From contig NZ_JACOAF010000035.1 of assembly GCF_014269285.1 (NCBI RefSeq), positions 1 through 33,927 on the forward strand: a stretch of 33,927 nt of DNA, written 5' to 3'. The notes under the pieces are model-generated. The model worked only from the letters and a program-made list of their open reading frames with translations. It was not told the DNA's origin and ran no database searches. Positions 23,883 to 32,560 of this stretch are shown in pieces (the first letter of the stretch is position 1; the number at the start of each line of letters is the position of its first letter). The position numbers and the translations under genes are program-made. This stretch comes from Rufibacter sediminis (GTDB taxonomy: Bacteria; Bacteroidota; Bacteroidia; Cytophagales; Hymenobacteraceae).

Positions 23883-25673
23883 TTGAAAAAATCAAACTAC
23901 GATAAGTTTCCAGAGATTAAGATGGAAGGCCATACAGCGGTGGCTGGCTGGGAGAAGATTAGCCAAACCCTTCAGCAGAAAATGGCAGAAAAGGCAGAGG
24001 CAAAGCAAGTGGTGGTAGTAGAATGCTACCATGGGGTAGACACCCTGGAGGTGCTCGCCGCACTTGAAAGACACTTGCAACCGGTACTTACCATCAATGC
24101 TACTACTGCTTTAAAGTCGGAACAACAGGTAGATGAGTTGGTGCAGGAGTACGTCACGGATGATCCAGTGTTTGGGTACATGGCTCCGCTACACCTCGTG
24201 GATTTCTTCGATGCCCAGCGCGTGGAGGCGGTTATAACGGAAATTCAGCAAGTACCAGAGGGTTTGGTGTTAGTAGTAGGGACAGGGGCGAGTCTCTTGT
24301 GCCAGGAACCTACCTTGCTGGTCTACGCCAACATGCCCCGCTGGGAAATCCAGCTGCGGTTCAGACAGAACAAAGTGGGAAACCTGGGTGCCCGCAACGA
24401 GAACGAAAGCTTCTCCTACCTCTATAAGAGAGCCTTTTTTGTAGACTGGCGGGTATGTGACCGCCATAAGAAAACCCTGCTGGGACATTGGGATTTCCTG
24501 CTGGATACCACGGTGCCCGACTCCCCTAAATTAGTGACAGGGGCTGCCTTCCAAGAGGCTTTACAGCAAACCATCACCCGGCCATTCAGGGTAGTGCCTT
24601 TTTTTGACCCAGGGCCCTGGGGAGGGCAGTGGCTGAAAGAGGTCGTGGATCTGGACCGGTCTGAGGTGAATTTTGCCTGGGGGTTTGACTGTGTGCCAGA
24701 GGAGAACAGCCTGCTCTATCGGTTCGGGGAAAACGTGGTGGAAGTGCCTTCGCTGGATCTGGTTTTTTCTCATCCGGAGGAATTGCTGGGCAAGGAGGTG
24801 TTCGAAGCGTTTGGCGATGAATTCCCGATCAGGTTCGACTTTCTGGATACCATGGAAGGCGGCAACTTAAGTTTACAGGTGCACCCCCTGACCGAATACA
24901 TCCAGGAGAAATTTGGAATGCCTTACACCCAGGATGAAAGCTACTATATGCTGGAGGCCAAAGAGGATGCTTTTGTGTACCTGGGTATGAAAGAAGATGT
25001 AGTGCCGGAACTCATGTTACACGAATTGGAGGCCGCCCAAACCCAGGGGCAGTACTTTGAGGCAGAAAATCACGTGGAGAAGTGGCCTATCAAAAAACAT
25101 GACCACGTGCTCATTCCCGCAGGCACCGTGCATTGCTCTGGTGCGAACAGTGTGGTGCTGGAGATCAGTGCCACTCCCTACATCTTCACTTTCAAGTTAT
25201 GGGACTGGGGCCGAATGGGCTTAGACGGTAAACCACGACCTATATCATTAGAACACGGTAAAAATGTGATCCAATGGGACCGAACCACCCAATGGACCCA
25301 GGAGAACATCCTGAACAAGGTGGAACCAGTAGGCGAGGGCGAGGGCTGGCGCGAAGAAAGAACGGGACTACACGAGGGCTCCTTTATCGAAACCCGCCGA
25401 CATTGGTTCACCAGCAAAGTGCCGCACGACACGAATGGAGTGGTCAATGTACTGAACCTGATTGAAGGAGCCGAAGCCCTTGTGGAGAGCCCTACCCACG
25501 CCTTTGAACCGTTTGTGGTGCACTACGCCGAGACGTTCATTGTGCCGGCCGCCGTGGGGGCCTATACCATACGACCATACGGGAAAGGAGAAGGCAGTCA
25601 ATGTGCTACCCTCAAAGCCTACGTACGCACTCCGCTCAACTTCACCGCAAAATATACCATCACCCAAAACTAA
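23883..25673 (+). CDS. Large class I mannose-6-phosphate isomerase-like protein
   Basis: The frame begins with TTG at 23883, 6 nt after the previous stop; the first in-frame ATG is 13 codons in. The C-terminal part (about 235-596) is a cupin-type phosphomannose isomerase: PGPWGG, NLSLQVHP (Gln332, His334 as zinc ligands), QDESYY with Glu352, and HVLIPAGTVHCSG with His417. It should interconvert mannose 6-phosphate and fructose 6-phosphate. The first ~210 residues form an extra domain absent from the 300-400-residue enzymes, starting VVVVECYHGVDTLEVLAALE. I recall similar long forms from other anaerobes and Bacteroidota but cannot assign the domain a function. Position between the ROK kinase and the sugar porter argues for mannose as one released sugar. 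Confidence 0.82.
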   Translation: MKKSNYDKFPEIKMEGHTAVAGWEKISQTLQQKMAEKAEAKQVVVVECYHGVDTLEVLAALERHLQPVLTINATTALKSEQQVDELVQEYVTDDPVFGYMAPLHLVDFFDAQRVEAVITEIQQVPEGLVLVVGTGASLLCQEPTLLVYANMPRWEIQLRFRQNKVGNLGARNENESFSYLYKRAFFVDWRVCDRHKKTLLGHWDFLLDTTVPDSPKLVTGAAFQEALQQTITRPFRVVPFFDPGPWGGQWLKEVVDLDRSEVNFAWGFDCVPEENSLLYRFGENVVEVPSLDLVFSHPEELLGKEVFEAFGDEFPIRFDFLDTMEGGNLSLQVHPLTEYIQEKFGMPYTQDESYYMLEAKEDAFVYLGMKEDVVPELMLHELEAAQTQGQYFEAENHVEKWPIKKHDHVLIPAGTVHCSGANSVVLEISATPYIFTFKLWDWGRMGLDGKPRPISLEHGKNVIQWDRTTQWTQENILNKVEPVGEGEGWREERTGLHEGSFIETRRHWFTSKVPHDTNGVVNVLNLIEGAEALVESPTHAFEPFVVHYAETFIVPAAVGAYTIRPYGKGEGSQCATLKAYVRTPLNFTAKYTITQN

Positions 25674-27076
25674 TGCTAGATATGGAAAAGACAGCCAATA
25701 ACTGGTTTGTGTATCGGATTACCATGGTGGCGGCCGTGGGAGGGCTTCTCTTTGGGTATGATACGGCTGTGATTGCCGGAGCTATTGGTTTTCTACAGGC
25801 CAACTACCAGTTGTCTTCGGCCATGATGGGATGGATTGCCTCTTGCGCCATCATCGGGTGCATGGTAGGGGCTATGTTCGCGGGAGGGTTGAGTGATAAG
25901 GTAGGCCGCAAGAAAGTACTCATGTTGTCTGCCATTCTGTTTGCGGTATCCTCCATAGGAACCGCCATGCCCCCGAATCTAACCTGGTTTGTGGTGTTCA
26001 GATTGATTGGAGGTTTGGGGATTGGCATTGCGTCTATTCTGGGCCCCATGTACATCACCGAGATTGCCCCAGCCGCTATCCGGGGAAGGTTGGTTTCTAT
26101 CAATCAGTTGGGCATCGTGTCTGGTATTCTGCTCATTTACTTTGTGAACGCGGGCATTGCGGGTTTGTATGACGAGGCCTGGAACATTACCACCGGTTGG
26201 CGTTGGATGTTCGGGTCTGGGATTATCCCCTCGGTTGTTTTTATGCTGCTGCTCTTTTTCGTGCCGGAGAGCCCGCGTTGGCTGGCGAAGAAAGGGCAGG
26301 TGGAGGAACCGTTGGCTATCCTGACCAGGATCAACGGCAGGGGACAAGCCCAACTGGAACTGGATCAGATCAGAGCCACTTTATCAGAGGAGACGGGCAC
26401 GCTAGGTGAATTGTTCAAGCCAGGGCTGCGCAAAGCCTTGTTCATTGGGGTTGTGCTGGCCATCCTGTCGCAGATCACGGGCATCAACGCCATCATGTAC
26501 TATGCCCCTGAAATTTTTAAATCAACCGGTGATGGTTCCGATTCGGCGCTGTTACAAACCATTCTGGTAGGCACCGTGAACCTCCTTTTTACCATTGTAG
26601 CCATCAAGTATGTAGACAACTGGGGCCGCAAGGGCTTGTTACTGGTGGGGTCGGCGGGCATGTCGGTGTGTCTGCTCATCATTGGCGGCGCTTTCTATCT
26701 GGAACTGGTCAAAGGCTACATTGTCTTAGTGTTCATTCTGGCTTATATCGCCTTCTTCGCGGTGTCACTGGGGCCACTGGCCTTTGTTATTGTTGCCGAA
26801 ATATTCCCTAACCGAACCAGAGGCCGGGCCATGTCTATTTGCCTGAGTGCCCTTTGGGTGGCCGTATTCATGGTATCACAGTTCTTCCCCATCCTCCTTG
26901 AATCTATTGGCAGTGCCTATACCTTCTGGATTTTCATGATCATGTCAGTAGTGACCTTTGTTTTTGTATGGCGTCTGGTACCCGAAACCAAAGGCAGATC
27001 TCTGGAGGAAATTGAACAATCCTGGACTACCGGCCATGCCGCTTCACAACATCCGCGCCCGTTGGTGGCCAAGTAA
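25673..27076 (+). CDS. MFS sugar:proton symporter (sugar porter family)
   Basis: The 467-residue protein has twelve hydrophobic helices. ATG 25673 overlaps the last base of the preceding stop (TAATG), indicating coupled translation. A second ATG at 25682 also works, and the open frame further upstream lies inside the isomerase gene. Sugar porter signatures are present: GGLLFGYDTAVIAGA in helix 1, GGLSDKVGRKK in loop 2-3, VPESPRWLAKKG at the end of helix 6, QITGINAIMYYAPEIF in helix 7, and PETKGRSLEEIEQ at the C-terminus. It would carry a monosaccharide into the cytoplasm with protons, supplying the ROK kinase and isomerase encoded just upstream. Sugar specificity cannot be read reliably. Confidence 0.95.
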   Translation: MLDMEKTANNWFVYRITMVAAVGGLLFGYDTAVIAGAIGFLQANYQLSSAMMGWIASCAIIGCMVGAMFAGGLSDKVGRKKVLMLSAILFAVSSIGTAMPPNLTWFVVFRLIGGLGIGIASILGPMYITEIAPAAIRGRLVSINQLGIVSGILLIYFVNAGIAGLYDEAWNITTGWRWMFGSGIIPSVVFMLLLFFVPESPRWLAKKGQVEEPLAILTRINGRGQAQLELDQIRATLSEETGTLGELFKPGLRKALFIGVVLAILSQITGINAIMYYAPEIFKSTGDGSDSALLQTILVGTVNLLFTIVAIKYVDNWGRKGLLLVGSAGMSVCLLIIGGAFYLELVKGYIVLVFILAYIAFFAVSLGPLAFVIVAEIFPNRTRGRAMSICLSALWVAVFMVSQFFPILLESIGSAYTFWIFMIMSVVTFVFVWRLVPETKGRSLEEIEQSWTTGHAASQHPRPLVAK

Positions 27077-27186
27077 TTCTGGGTACAGATCACGCTTAAG
27101 GCCTGTCCAGAATGTCTGCACCACTACTACATTGTGTTCTCATCAAGTGCTTCATTGACTTAAACAAATCATTAAAAACCTGAAAG

Positions 27187-28002
27187 ATGAAAAAGACGAA
27201 GTCTATCCTGTTCACCTGTCTTGCCCTGATGGCGATGACCCTGTGGACCTCCTGTTCCGATGAGGAATCCACCCCAGATGCGCCGGTGGTTACTTTATCG
27301 CAAGACGATATCTCCGGTAAAACCGGACAAGACATTTCGGTGAAAGTCTCCGTCTCAGCGCCGGGAGGCTTGAAGTCCCTGACCATCACCAAGCAGGTGA
27401 ATCTCCAGAATGATAACACCTATGGCACCAACGGGGTACAAACGGTCCAAATTCCTTCCACCGGACAAGCGTCTTATGAGCACACCTTTACCTATACCCA
27501 TGCGCCCGGTGAAGTAGATAAACTGGTGGGATTCACCTTCAAGGCAGAAGATGCCAACGGGAAAATCACGCAGAAAGTACTCACTGTGAATACTACCGCC
27601 TCAGGGGAGCAAATCCTGTACACGTACCGCTGGAACCTGAAAGGGAAGATGCACACAACTCCCAACCCAGATGTCAATGACCTGAAAGATTGCGAGACTG
27701 ATGATTCCTTTGTCTACAATGAAAACGGCACTATGGCGGTGAACTACGGCACCAAAGCCTGTACTTTCGACGGATTGAACGTTTACACGGGTTGGTCTTT
27801 AAGCGATGATGAAAAGACCTTCACCCAAACCTATGCCAGCGTCTTTGACCCCAGCAATGTAACCGTGGAAACCTACAACGTGAAGTCTCTGACGAAAGAC
27901 CGAATGGTGCTGGAGATAACCTTAGACCTGTCAGTGTTTGGTCCGCCCTATACAGACAAGGAAACCTTTGAATATACCTATGACGCCAGTCCGAAGCAAT
28001 AA
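27187..28002 (+). CDS. Surface lipoprotein with Ig-like and lipocalin-like domains, putative glycan-binding protein
   Basis: The 271-residue protein has a lipoprotein signal (WTSC lipobox, Cys23) followed by Asp/Glu-rich SDEEST, a typical surface-export tether in Bacteroidota. Residues about 33-138 look like an Ig-like beta-sandwich (VTLSQDDISGKTGQDISVKV to ITQKVLTVN). The remainder resembles the lipocalin-like domain found in many Bacteroidota lipoproteins (YRWNLKGKMHTTPNPD, DDSFVYNENGTMAVNYGTKA). Its place downstream of susCD suggests a role like SusE/SusF surface glycan-binding proteins. No family is firmly recognised and the role is inferred from context. It starts 110 nt after the porter gene. 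Confidence 0.75.
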   Translation: MKKTKSILFTCLALMAMTLWTSCSDEESTPDAPVVTLSQDDISGKTGQDISVKVSVSAPGGLKSLTITKQVNLQNDNTYGTNGVQTVQIPSTGQASYEHTFTYTHAPGEVDKLVGFTFKAEDANGKITQKVLTVNTTASGEQILYTYRWNLKGKMHTTPNPDVNDLKDCETDDSFVYNENGTMAVNYGTKACTFDGLNVYTGWSLSDDEKTFTQTYASVFDPSNVTVETYNVKSLTKDRMVLEITLDLSVFGPPYTDKETFEYTYDASPKQ

Positions 28003-28037
28003 TAGGGACGCATTTGAGTTGTTCAACCCTATTTCCT

Positions 28038-28085
28038 CTTTCCGTTTCTGGCCCGTTTTCCTGAAAGCAGGCCAGAAACGGAAAG
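28038..28085. repeat. Interspersed palindrome, extended arms (copy 18)
   Basis: CTTTCCGTTTCTGGCC (28038-28053) is the exact reverse complement of 28070-28085, around a CGTTTTCCTGAAAGCA centre. Perfect 16-bp arms make this one of the strongest copies. Confidence 0.85.
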
Positions 28086-28101
28086 AAAAGCTACGACGGT
28101 A

Positions 28102-28137
28102 GTTTACCTGCCTTTTTAGGAAAAGAGCCTCAAAACG
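28102..28137 (+). repeat. Interspersed palindrome (copy 19)
   Basis: GTTTACCTGCCTTTTTAGG then AAAAGAGCCTCAAAACG. The right half is conserved and the left is weak. It lies 16 nt from copy 18. Confidence 0.65.
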
Positions 28138-28218
28138 CCATGCTGTAACAGTTCCCTTCCTGCTTCACTGGTACCAGAGATGCTATTTAATCCCCTCATA
28201 TTTTCTTAAGCCTACCCT

Positions 28219-29451
28219 ATGCTTTCTAAAAAGAGTTTCATGAAAAGTACTGCCTTCCTGTTGGTCCTGTCTTTGGTTTCCTGCGCCTCTGAAAAAGGCG
28301 ACGCAGACGGCGTAGACCAAAAGAAGCCGGTGAACACAGACATCAACACCCTTCAATTCACCGTGGAGGAAGCCCCCCAGTGGACGGCGCTTTTCAAGCG
28401 GAACTCCGGCTGGTTTGGGGCAGACGGTATCTTCGCCATTCCTAAAAACGGGGTAGACACCGCCGGGGCGGGCAGAAGTACAGAAACAATGCTGCTCTTC
28501 AGTGACACCATGATTGGCGATATCAAAGACGGAAAACTGAGCCCTGGGTACAAAATGATCCATAACTCAGTGGCCATCATGAAGGGAAATACGCCCTCGC
28601 CTGAAAACATCACCTTTTACTGGGACAAAGCCGCCAACGGCAGCCATACGGCCATTTTTGAACCTAGGACTCCGGCGGCCAAACCCGGCGAATACTACTG
28701 GCTGGGCGACGGTTTCGTGAACACGGCCAAGAACAATGATACCTACCTTTTCGGGTACCGGGTGCGGGACACGGGGGCGCAGGTGTTCGGGTTTCAGGAG
28801 GTGGGCAACGCCTTGATTGTGATACCTGCTGGCAGCAAACCACCCTTCAAAAATCAGCGGCAACTGGATACGCCCTTCTTTTTACCCGGGAGCGGGCCCG
28901 ATGATTATGGCTCTCTGGGGGCCGGTATTTTCGTGAATACCCGGGAGGCGGGTGCCCCCAACCCCGATGGGTACGTCTATGTGTACGGCATGCGCGGGAA
29001 AGCCAAGAATGTGATGGTGGCCCGGGTAGTTCCCGGGGAGATCGAGGATTTCAGCAAATGGCGCTATTGGGACGGCACCACCTGGAACGAGGACATCAAC
29101 AAACTGGCCAACATCACAGACCGCGCCTCCAATGAGCTCAGCGTGACCCCGCTCCCAGATGGGCGTTACGCCATGGTGTTCCAGACCGATGGAATAGGCA
29201 AAACCGTAGGTCTCCGGCTGGGGCTATCCCCGCAGGGACCGTTCGGCCCCATCATCAACCTCTGGGACTGCACCGAAGACATCAAGATGGACAAAGACTT
29301 CATTGTGTATAACGCCAAAGTGCATTCCAATCTTTCTGAGCCCGGAGAGTTGCTGATCAGTTACAACGTCAACTCCTTTGACTTCTTCAAAGACATTCTG
29401 GTGCACCCCAACCTGTACCGCCCCCGGTTCATTAAAGTGAAACTCCAGTAG
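28219..29451 (+). CDS. DUF5005/DUF4185-like lipoprotein, paralogue A
   Basis: The 410-residue protein has a lipoprotein signal (lipobox LVSC, Cys22 from the first Met). It is the first of three paralogues in this locus. A single beta-rich domain fills the rest: SGWFGADGIFAIPKNGV, then LLFSDTMIGDI, HNSVAI, GEYYWLGDGFV, PNPDGYVYVYGMRG, FSKWRYWDGTTWNEDI, and a C-terminal GELLISYNVNSFDFFKDI. Repeating blocks around FSDT, WLGDG, YVYVYG and RYWDG suggest a beta-propeller, as in DUF5005/DUF4185 proteins; some DUF4185 members are endo-D-arabinanases (GH183). Conserved Asp and Glu in these motifs would suit a glycosidase, but no catalytic pair can be named. It is the most diverged of the three. Family naming is from memory of motifs. 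Confidence 0.68.
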   Translation: MLSKKSFMKSTAFLLVLSLVSCASEKGDADGVDQKKPVNTDINTLQFTVEEAPQWTALFKRNSGWFGADGIFAIPKNGVDTAGAGRSTETMLLFSDTMIGDIKDGKLSPGYKMIHNSVAIMKGNTPSPENITFYWDKAANGSHTAIFEPRTPAAKPGEYYWLGDGFVNTAKNNDTYLFGYRVRDTGAQVFGFQEVGNALIVIPAGSKPPFKNQRQLDTPFFLPGSGPDDYGSLGAGIFVNTREAGAPNPDGYVYVYGMRGKAKNVMVARVVPGEIEDFSKWRYWDGTTWNEDINKLANITDRASNELSVTPLPDGRYAMVFQTDGIGKTVGLRLGLSPQGPFGPIINLWDCTEDIKMDKDFIVYNAKVHSNLSEPGELLISYNVNSFDFFKDILVHPNLYRPRFIKVKLQ

Positions 29452-29491
29452 GGGAGTTCCGCAAGCAAGATTTTGTAGCGCCACATGGGTG

Positions 29492-29531
29492 CCGTTTTAG
29501 ACCGGTTTTCGGGAAAACGGGCCTAAAACGG
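29492..29531 (+). repeat. Interspersed palindrome (copy 20)
   Basis: CCGTTTTAGACCGGTTTTC then GGGAAAACGGGCCTAAAACG. A nearly perfect 40-bp palindrome, close to consensus. Confidence 0.85.
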
Positions 29532-29592
29532 AAAGACTAAGAAAGCCGCCGGGCTGTCATGTTGACCATCAGCAACCCCCAACCGATTTTCT

Positions 29593-30834
29593 ATGCGAGC
29601 GAATTTTCTGCGATATGGTTTCAAGTGGGCAGCGGTAAGCCTCTGCTCGTTTGGATTCGTGTTCCTGGGGGCGGGGTGCCGAGGGAGAAATGACCTGGCA
29701 GAGAAATCGGGTGGGGCGGGGTCTGCTAAGGGACCTGTTCCGCAGGTAAGGGCTACTCCGGCGTTAGAGTGGGACCAGGTGCTGTTGCGCAGTTCCGGGT
29801 GGCTGGGCGGCGACGGGCTCTACAGCATGCCCTTGAACGGAGTCAGGAACCAAAGGAAGAGCGGGAATACAGACACCTTCCTCTGGTTCAGTGACTCCAT
29901 CATTGGTACTATCAAAGAAGATTCGCTGCAAGCCGGTTGGGCGATGGTGCATAACTCAGTGGGGTATGTGCGGGGGAGTACGCCTGATCCAAACAACATG
30001 GCGTTTTACTGGGGCAAAGACGAGCAGGGCAACCCGGCCGACCTATTTGTGCCGCGCACCCCTCATGCCCAACCCGGTGACTATTACTGGTTAGGCGATG
30101 CTTTTTTCAATCACCGCAAAGACAGCACGCTCTACCTTTTTGCTTACCGCATCAAGAAGTTGCCCGGAGGAGTGTACCCCTTTGAAGACGTTGGGGTATC
30201 TCTGATCGTCCTGCCCAAGGGAAGCCGTCCCCCCTTCAGGAACCACCGCCAGTTAGATACGCCTTTGTTTCTGAAAGACAGCCAGGGGAAGGGAAAAGTA
30301 GTTTTTGGGGTAGCCGTGTTGGCGAACACCGTAGGCGCCGGCGCCCCTCGGCCCGATGGCTACGTGTACGTGTACGGAGTACGGGGCATTGGCAAGGAAT
30401 TGCTGGTGGCACGGGTGAAAGAAGAAGCATTTGAGGATTTCAGTCAATGGCGTTATTGGGACGGCACCACCTGGAGCGAAGATATCCATAAGTCGGGGGC
30501 GCTCACCAGCCGCGTCTCCAATGAGATGAGCGTGAGTTTTATGGACGATGGCCGCGTCATGGCCACTTACCAGTTAGACACGGATGCACCCACAGTCATG
30601 ATTCAGGCAGGGCAGACACCCACCGGACCTTTTCAGCCGGCCAAGCGCATCTTTGAAACGCCCGAAATCTACGATGACCTGGACTTTTACACCTACAATG
30701 CCAAAGCGCATCCGCACCTCTCCGGCCCGGGTGAGTTGCTGATCAGCTACAACGTCAACTCCTTTGACTTCTTCAAAGACATTCTGGTGCACCCCAACCA
30801 TTACCGCTCCCGGTTCATCAGAGTGAAACTTTAA
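29593..30834 (+). CDS. DUF5005/DUF4185-like lipoprotein, paralogue B
   Basis: The 413-residue protein has a lipoprotein signal (GAGC lipobox). It has the same domain as its neighbours, with matching motifs SGWLGGDGLYSMPLNGV, LWFSDSIIGTIKEDSL, MVHNSVGYVRG, GDYYWLGDAFFNHRKDST, RPDGYVYVYGVRG, FSQWRYWDGTTWSEDI and LDFYTYNAKAHPHLS. By eye it is roughly three-quarters identical to paralogue C over the domain and clearly more distant from A. Its last ~25 codons, however, are almost identical in DNA to those of A (30733-30798 against 29347-29412, 65/66). It probably sits on the cell surface and acts on or binds the glycan imported by SusC/D. Activity unknown. Confidence 0.68.
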   Translation: MRANFLRYGFKWAAVSLCSFGFVFLGAGCRGRNDLAEKSGGAGSAKGPVPQVRATPALEWDQVLLRSSGWLGGDGLYSMPLNGVRNQRKSGNTDTFLWFSDSIIGTIKEDSLQAGWAMVHNSVGYVRGSTPDPNNMAFYWGKDEQGNPADLFVPRTPHAQPGDYYWLGDAFFNHRKDSTLYLFAYRIKKLPGGVYPFEDVGVSLIVLPKGSRPPFRNHRQLDTPLFLKDSQGKGKVVFGVAVLANTVGAGAPRPDGYVYVYGVRGIGKELLVARVKEEAFEDFSQWRYWDGTTWSEDIHKSGALTSRVSNEMSVSFMDDGRVMATYQLDTDAPTVMIQAGQTPTGPFQPAKRIFETPEIYDDLDFYTYNAKAHPHLSGPGELLISYNVNSFDFFKDILVHPNHYRSRFIRVKL

Positions 30835-30875
30835 GACCAAATGCTGGTCTCCTCAGAAAAATAAAATGCAGGACT

Positions 30876-30915
30876 GCTGTTTTGCGCCTGTTTTGGCCAA
30901 ATCAGCTTAAAAATA
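30876..30915 (+). repeat. Interspersed palindrome (copy 21)
   Basis: GCTGTTTTGCGCCTGTTTTG then GCCAAATCAGCTTAAAAATA. Family pattern with a shifted centre. It lies between paralogue B and the esterase gene. Confidence 0.62.
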
Positions 30916-30946
30916 GAAAGCCATTTACATACAGCTGTACGGTTAT

Positions 30947-32497
30947 ATGAGCAGGTTGACATACACGTTACTTTTCTTGGTTTGCTGGGTAGGGCCGTTC
31001 TTCTGCAGAGGAGCCGTCAGTGAAAAAATGTGTTCTTCCCAGTATGGCCCAGTGGCGGTAGAATTTTCGTTGGCGGCCATTCTGCAGAGCAACATGGTGA
31101 TTCAGCAGGCAAAGCCCTTCTCGTTGTGGGGGACCGCTCCCGTTGGAGACACCATTTCCCTGGCGGGTGACTGGACAAAGACCAACGTGTCTGTGGTGGC
31201 AGATGCGACGGGGCACTGGAAGGGCCAGTTACCGGTTCCTGCGGCCAAGCCCCATGATTTCACGCCGCATACTATCACCATCATCCACCGGGGTAGGCGG
31301 GTGGAGCTTTCCAATGTACTGATTGGCGAAGTGTGGGTCTGTAGCGGCCAGTCTAACATGGACATGGAAATGAAGCCGGCCTTGCCTTGGTTGAGAGGCG
31401 TGTTGAACCATGAACAGGAGATAGCCGGGGCCAATCATCCGGAGATACGGTTTATCAATATAGAAAACAGCTTCAAGAAAACGCCTCAGGAAAATGCCAA
31501 AGGTACCTGGATTATCTGTTCGCCTGCTACCGCCGGTGACTTGAGTGGGGTGGCCTATTACTACGGGCGTGAGCTGCTGCAGAAACTAAAGGTGCCGGTG
31601 GGATTAGTCGTGTCTTCGGTGGGCGGGTCTGCCTGCCAGGCCTGGACCAGCCGGGAGGCCCTGGAGGCAGACGCAGCCGTTAAGGCGAAGTATTTGACTC
31701 CTTATCTTGAAAGTCCCCAGGCCCAGGAAAGCCTTGATTCTGTGAAAACGCTGGAGAAACTCTTTGAAGTATTGGCCCGGCCAACGCTCCTGTACAATGC
31801 CATGATCTATCCCTTGCGCCAACTTTCCATAAAGGGGTTTCTCTGGTATCAGGGCGAATCAAACAAAAACGATGGAAGCGCCTATACCCGTCTTTGCACC
31901 GCCATGCTGCAGGGCTGGCGGAAAGACTTTAACCAGGGAGATCTCCCTTTTTATTATGTGCAGGTCACGCCGTATAACTGGGAGGAGAATGACTCCACCG
32001 CCACCTATTACGCCCGCTTCAGGGAAGCACAAGAGGCCATGCTGCAGGTCAAAAACACCGGCATGGCCGTGACCATGAATATAGGCGAGGTGAAGGACAT
32101 CCACCCCAGGAACAAGAAGGACGTGGGGCTAAGGCTGGCACGTATTGCCTTGGCCAAAACCTACGGCCAGTCTAAAACAGTGAACATGGGTCCCAAGCTG
32201 AAGAGTTTCACCAGAAGTGGAGCAACGGTGAAGGTGACTTTTAAGCCAGAGAGCCTAGGAGCCGGAATCACCACCACAGACGGTCAGGCACCCAGGCATT
32301 TCTATGTGGCGGGCAAAGATCAGGTGTTTCATCCAGCAGAGGCGAAAATCATCAGGAACGAAGTATGGCTCACCTCTGACAAAGTAAAGGAGCCGGTGGC
32401 AGTGCGGTATGCCTTTACCAATTATCCCATCACCAACCTCGCCAATAATGACGGATTACCAGCCATGCCTTTCCGCACCGATACGTGGGATAAGTAG
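30947..32497 (+). CDS. Sialate O-acetylesterase-type carbohydrate esterase (SASA/SGNH family)
   Basis: The 516-residue protein has an N-terminal export signal. An N-terminal beta-sandwich (about 38-125, LQSNMVIQQAKPFSLWG) precedes the SGNH hydrolase domain: EVWVCSGQSNMDMEM with catalytic Ser136, VSSVGGSACQAWTSREALE, WYQGESN, and the DIHP motif with Asp384 and His386. It removes O-acetyl groups from sugars. The family is named for sialic acid but many members act on acetylated plant or microbial glycans. Its location between two members of the DUF5005-like set, with no sialic acid catabolism genes in view, suggests the locus target is an acetylated glycan other than sialic acid. An SPII lipobox was not clear; it may be periplasmic. 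Confidence 0.9.
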   Translation: MSRLTYTLLFLVCWVGPFFCRGAVSEKMCSSQYGPVAVEFSLAAILQSNMVIQQAKPFSLWGTAPVGDTISLAGDWTKTNVSVVADATGHWKGQLPVPAAKPHDFTPHTITIIHRGRRVELSNVLIGEVWVCSGQSNMDMEMKPALPWLRGVLNHEQEIAGANHPEIRFINIENSFKKTPQENAKGTWIICSPATAGDLSGVAYYYGRELLQKLKVPVGLVVSSVGGSACQAWTSREALEADAAVKAKYLTPYLESPQAQESLDSVKTLEKLFEVLARPTLLYNAMIYPLRQLSIKGFLWYQGESNKNDGSAYTRLCTAMLQGWRKDFNQGDLPFYYVQVTPYNWEENDSTATYYARFREAQEAMLQVKNTGMAVTMNIGEVKDIHPRNKKDVGLRLARIALAKTYGQSKTVNMGPKLKSFTRSGATVKVTFKPESLGAGITTTDGQAPRHFYVAGKDQVFHPAEAKIIRNEVWLTSDKVKEPVAVRYAFTNYPITNLANNDGLPAMPFRTDTWDK

Positions 32498-32560
32498 ATC
32501 ATACCTTATTCCTTTTAACCTATAAAAAGTGAGTTTGTCTCACCAAGTCCTACTAGCCTC

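Noticed and set aside
30922..30946. TACATACAGCTGTACGG before the esterase gene as a third GntR site
   Set aside because: It shares only a TGTATG-type half-site with the two operator-like sequences and lacks the ACATAT core.
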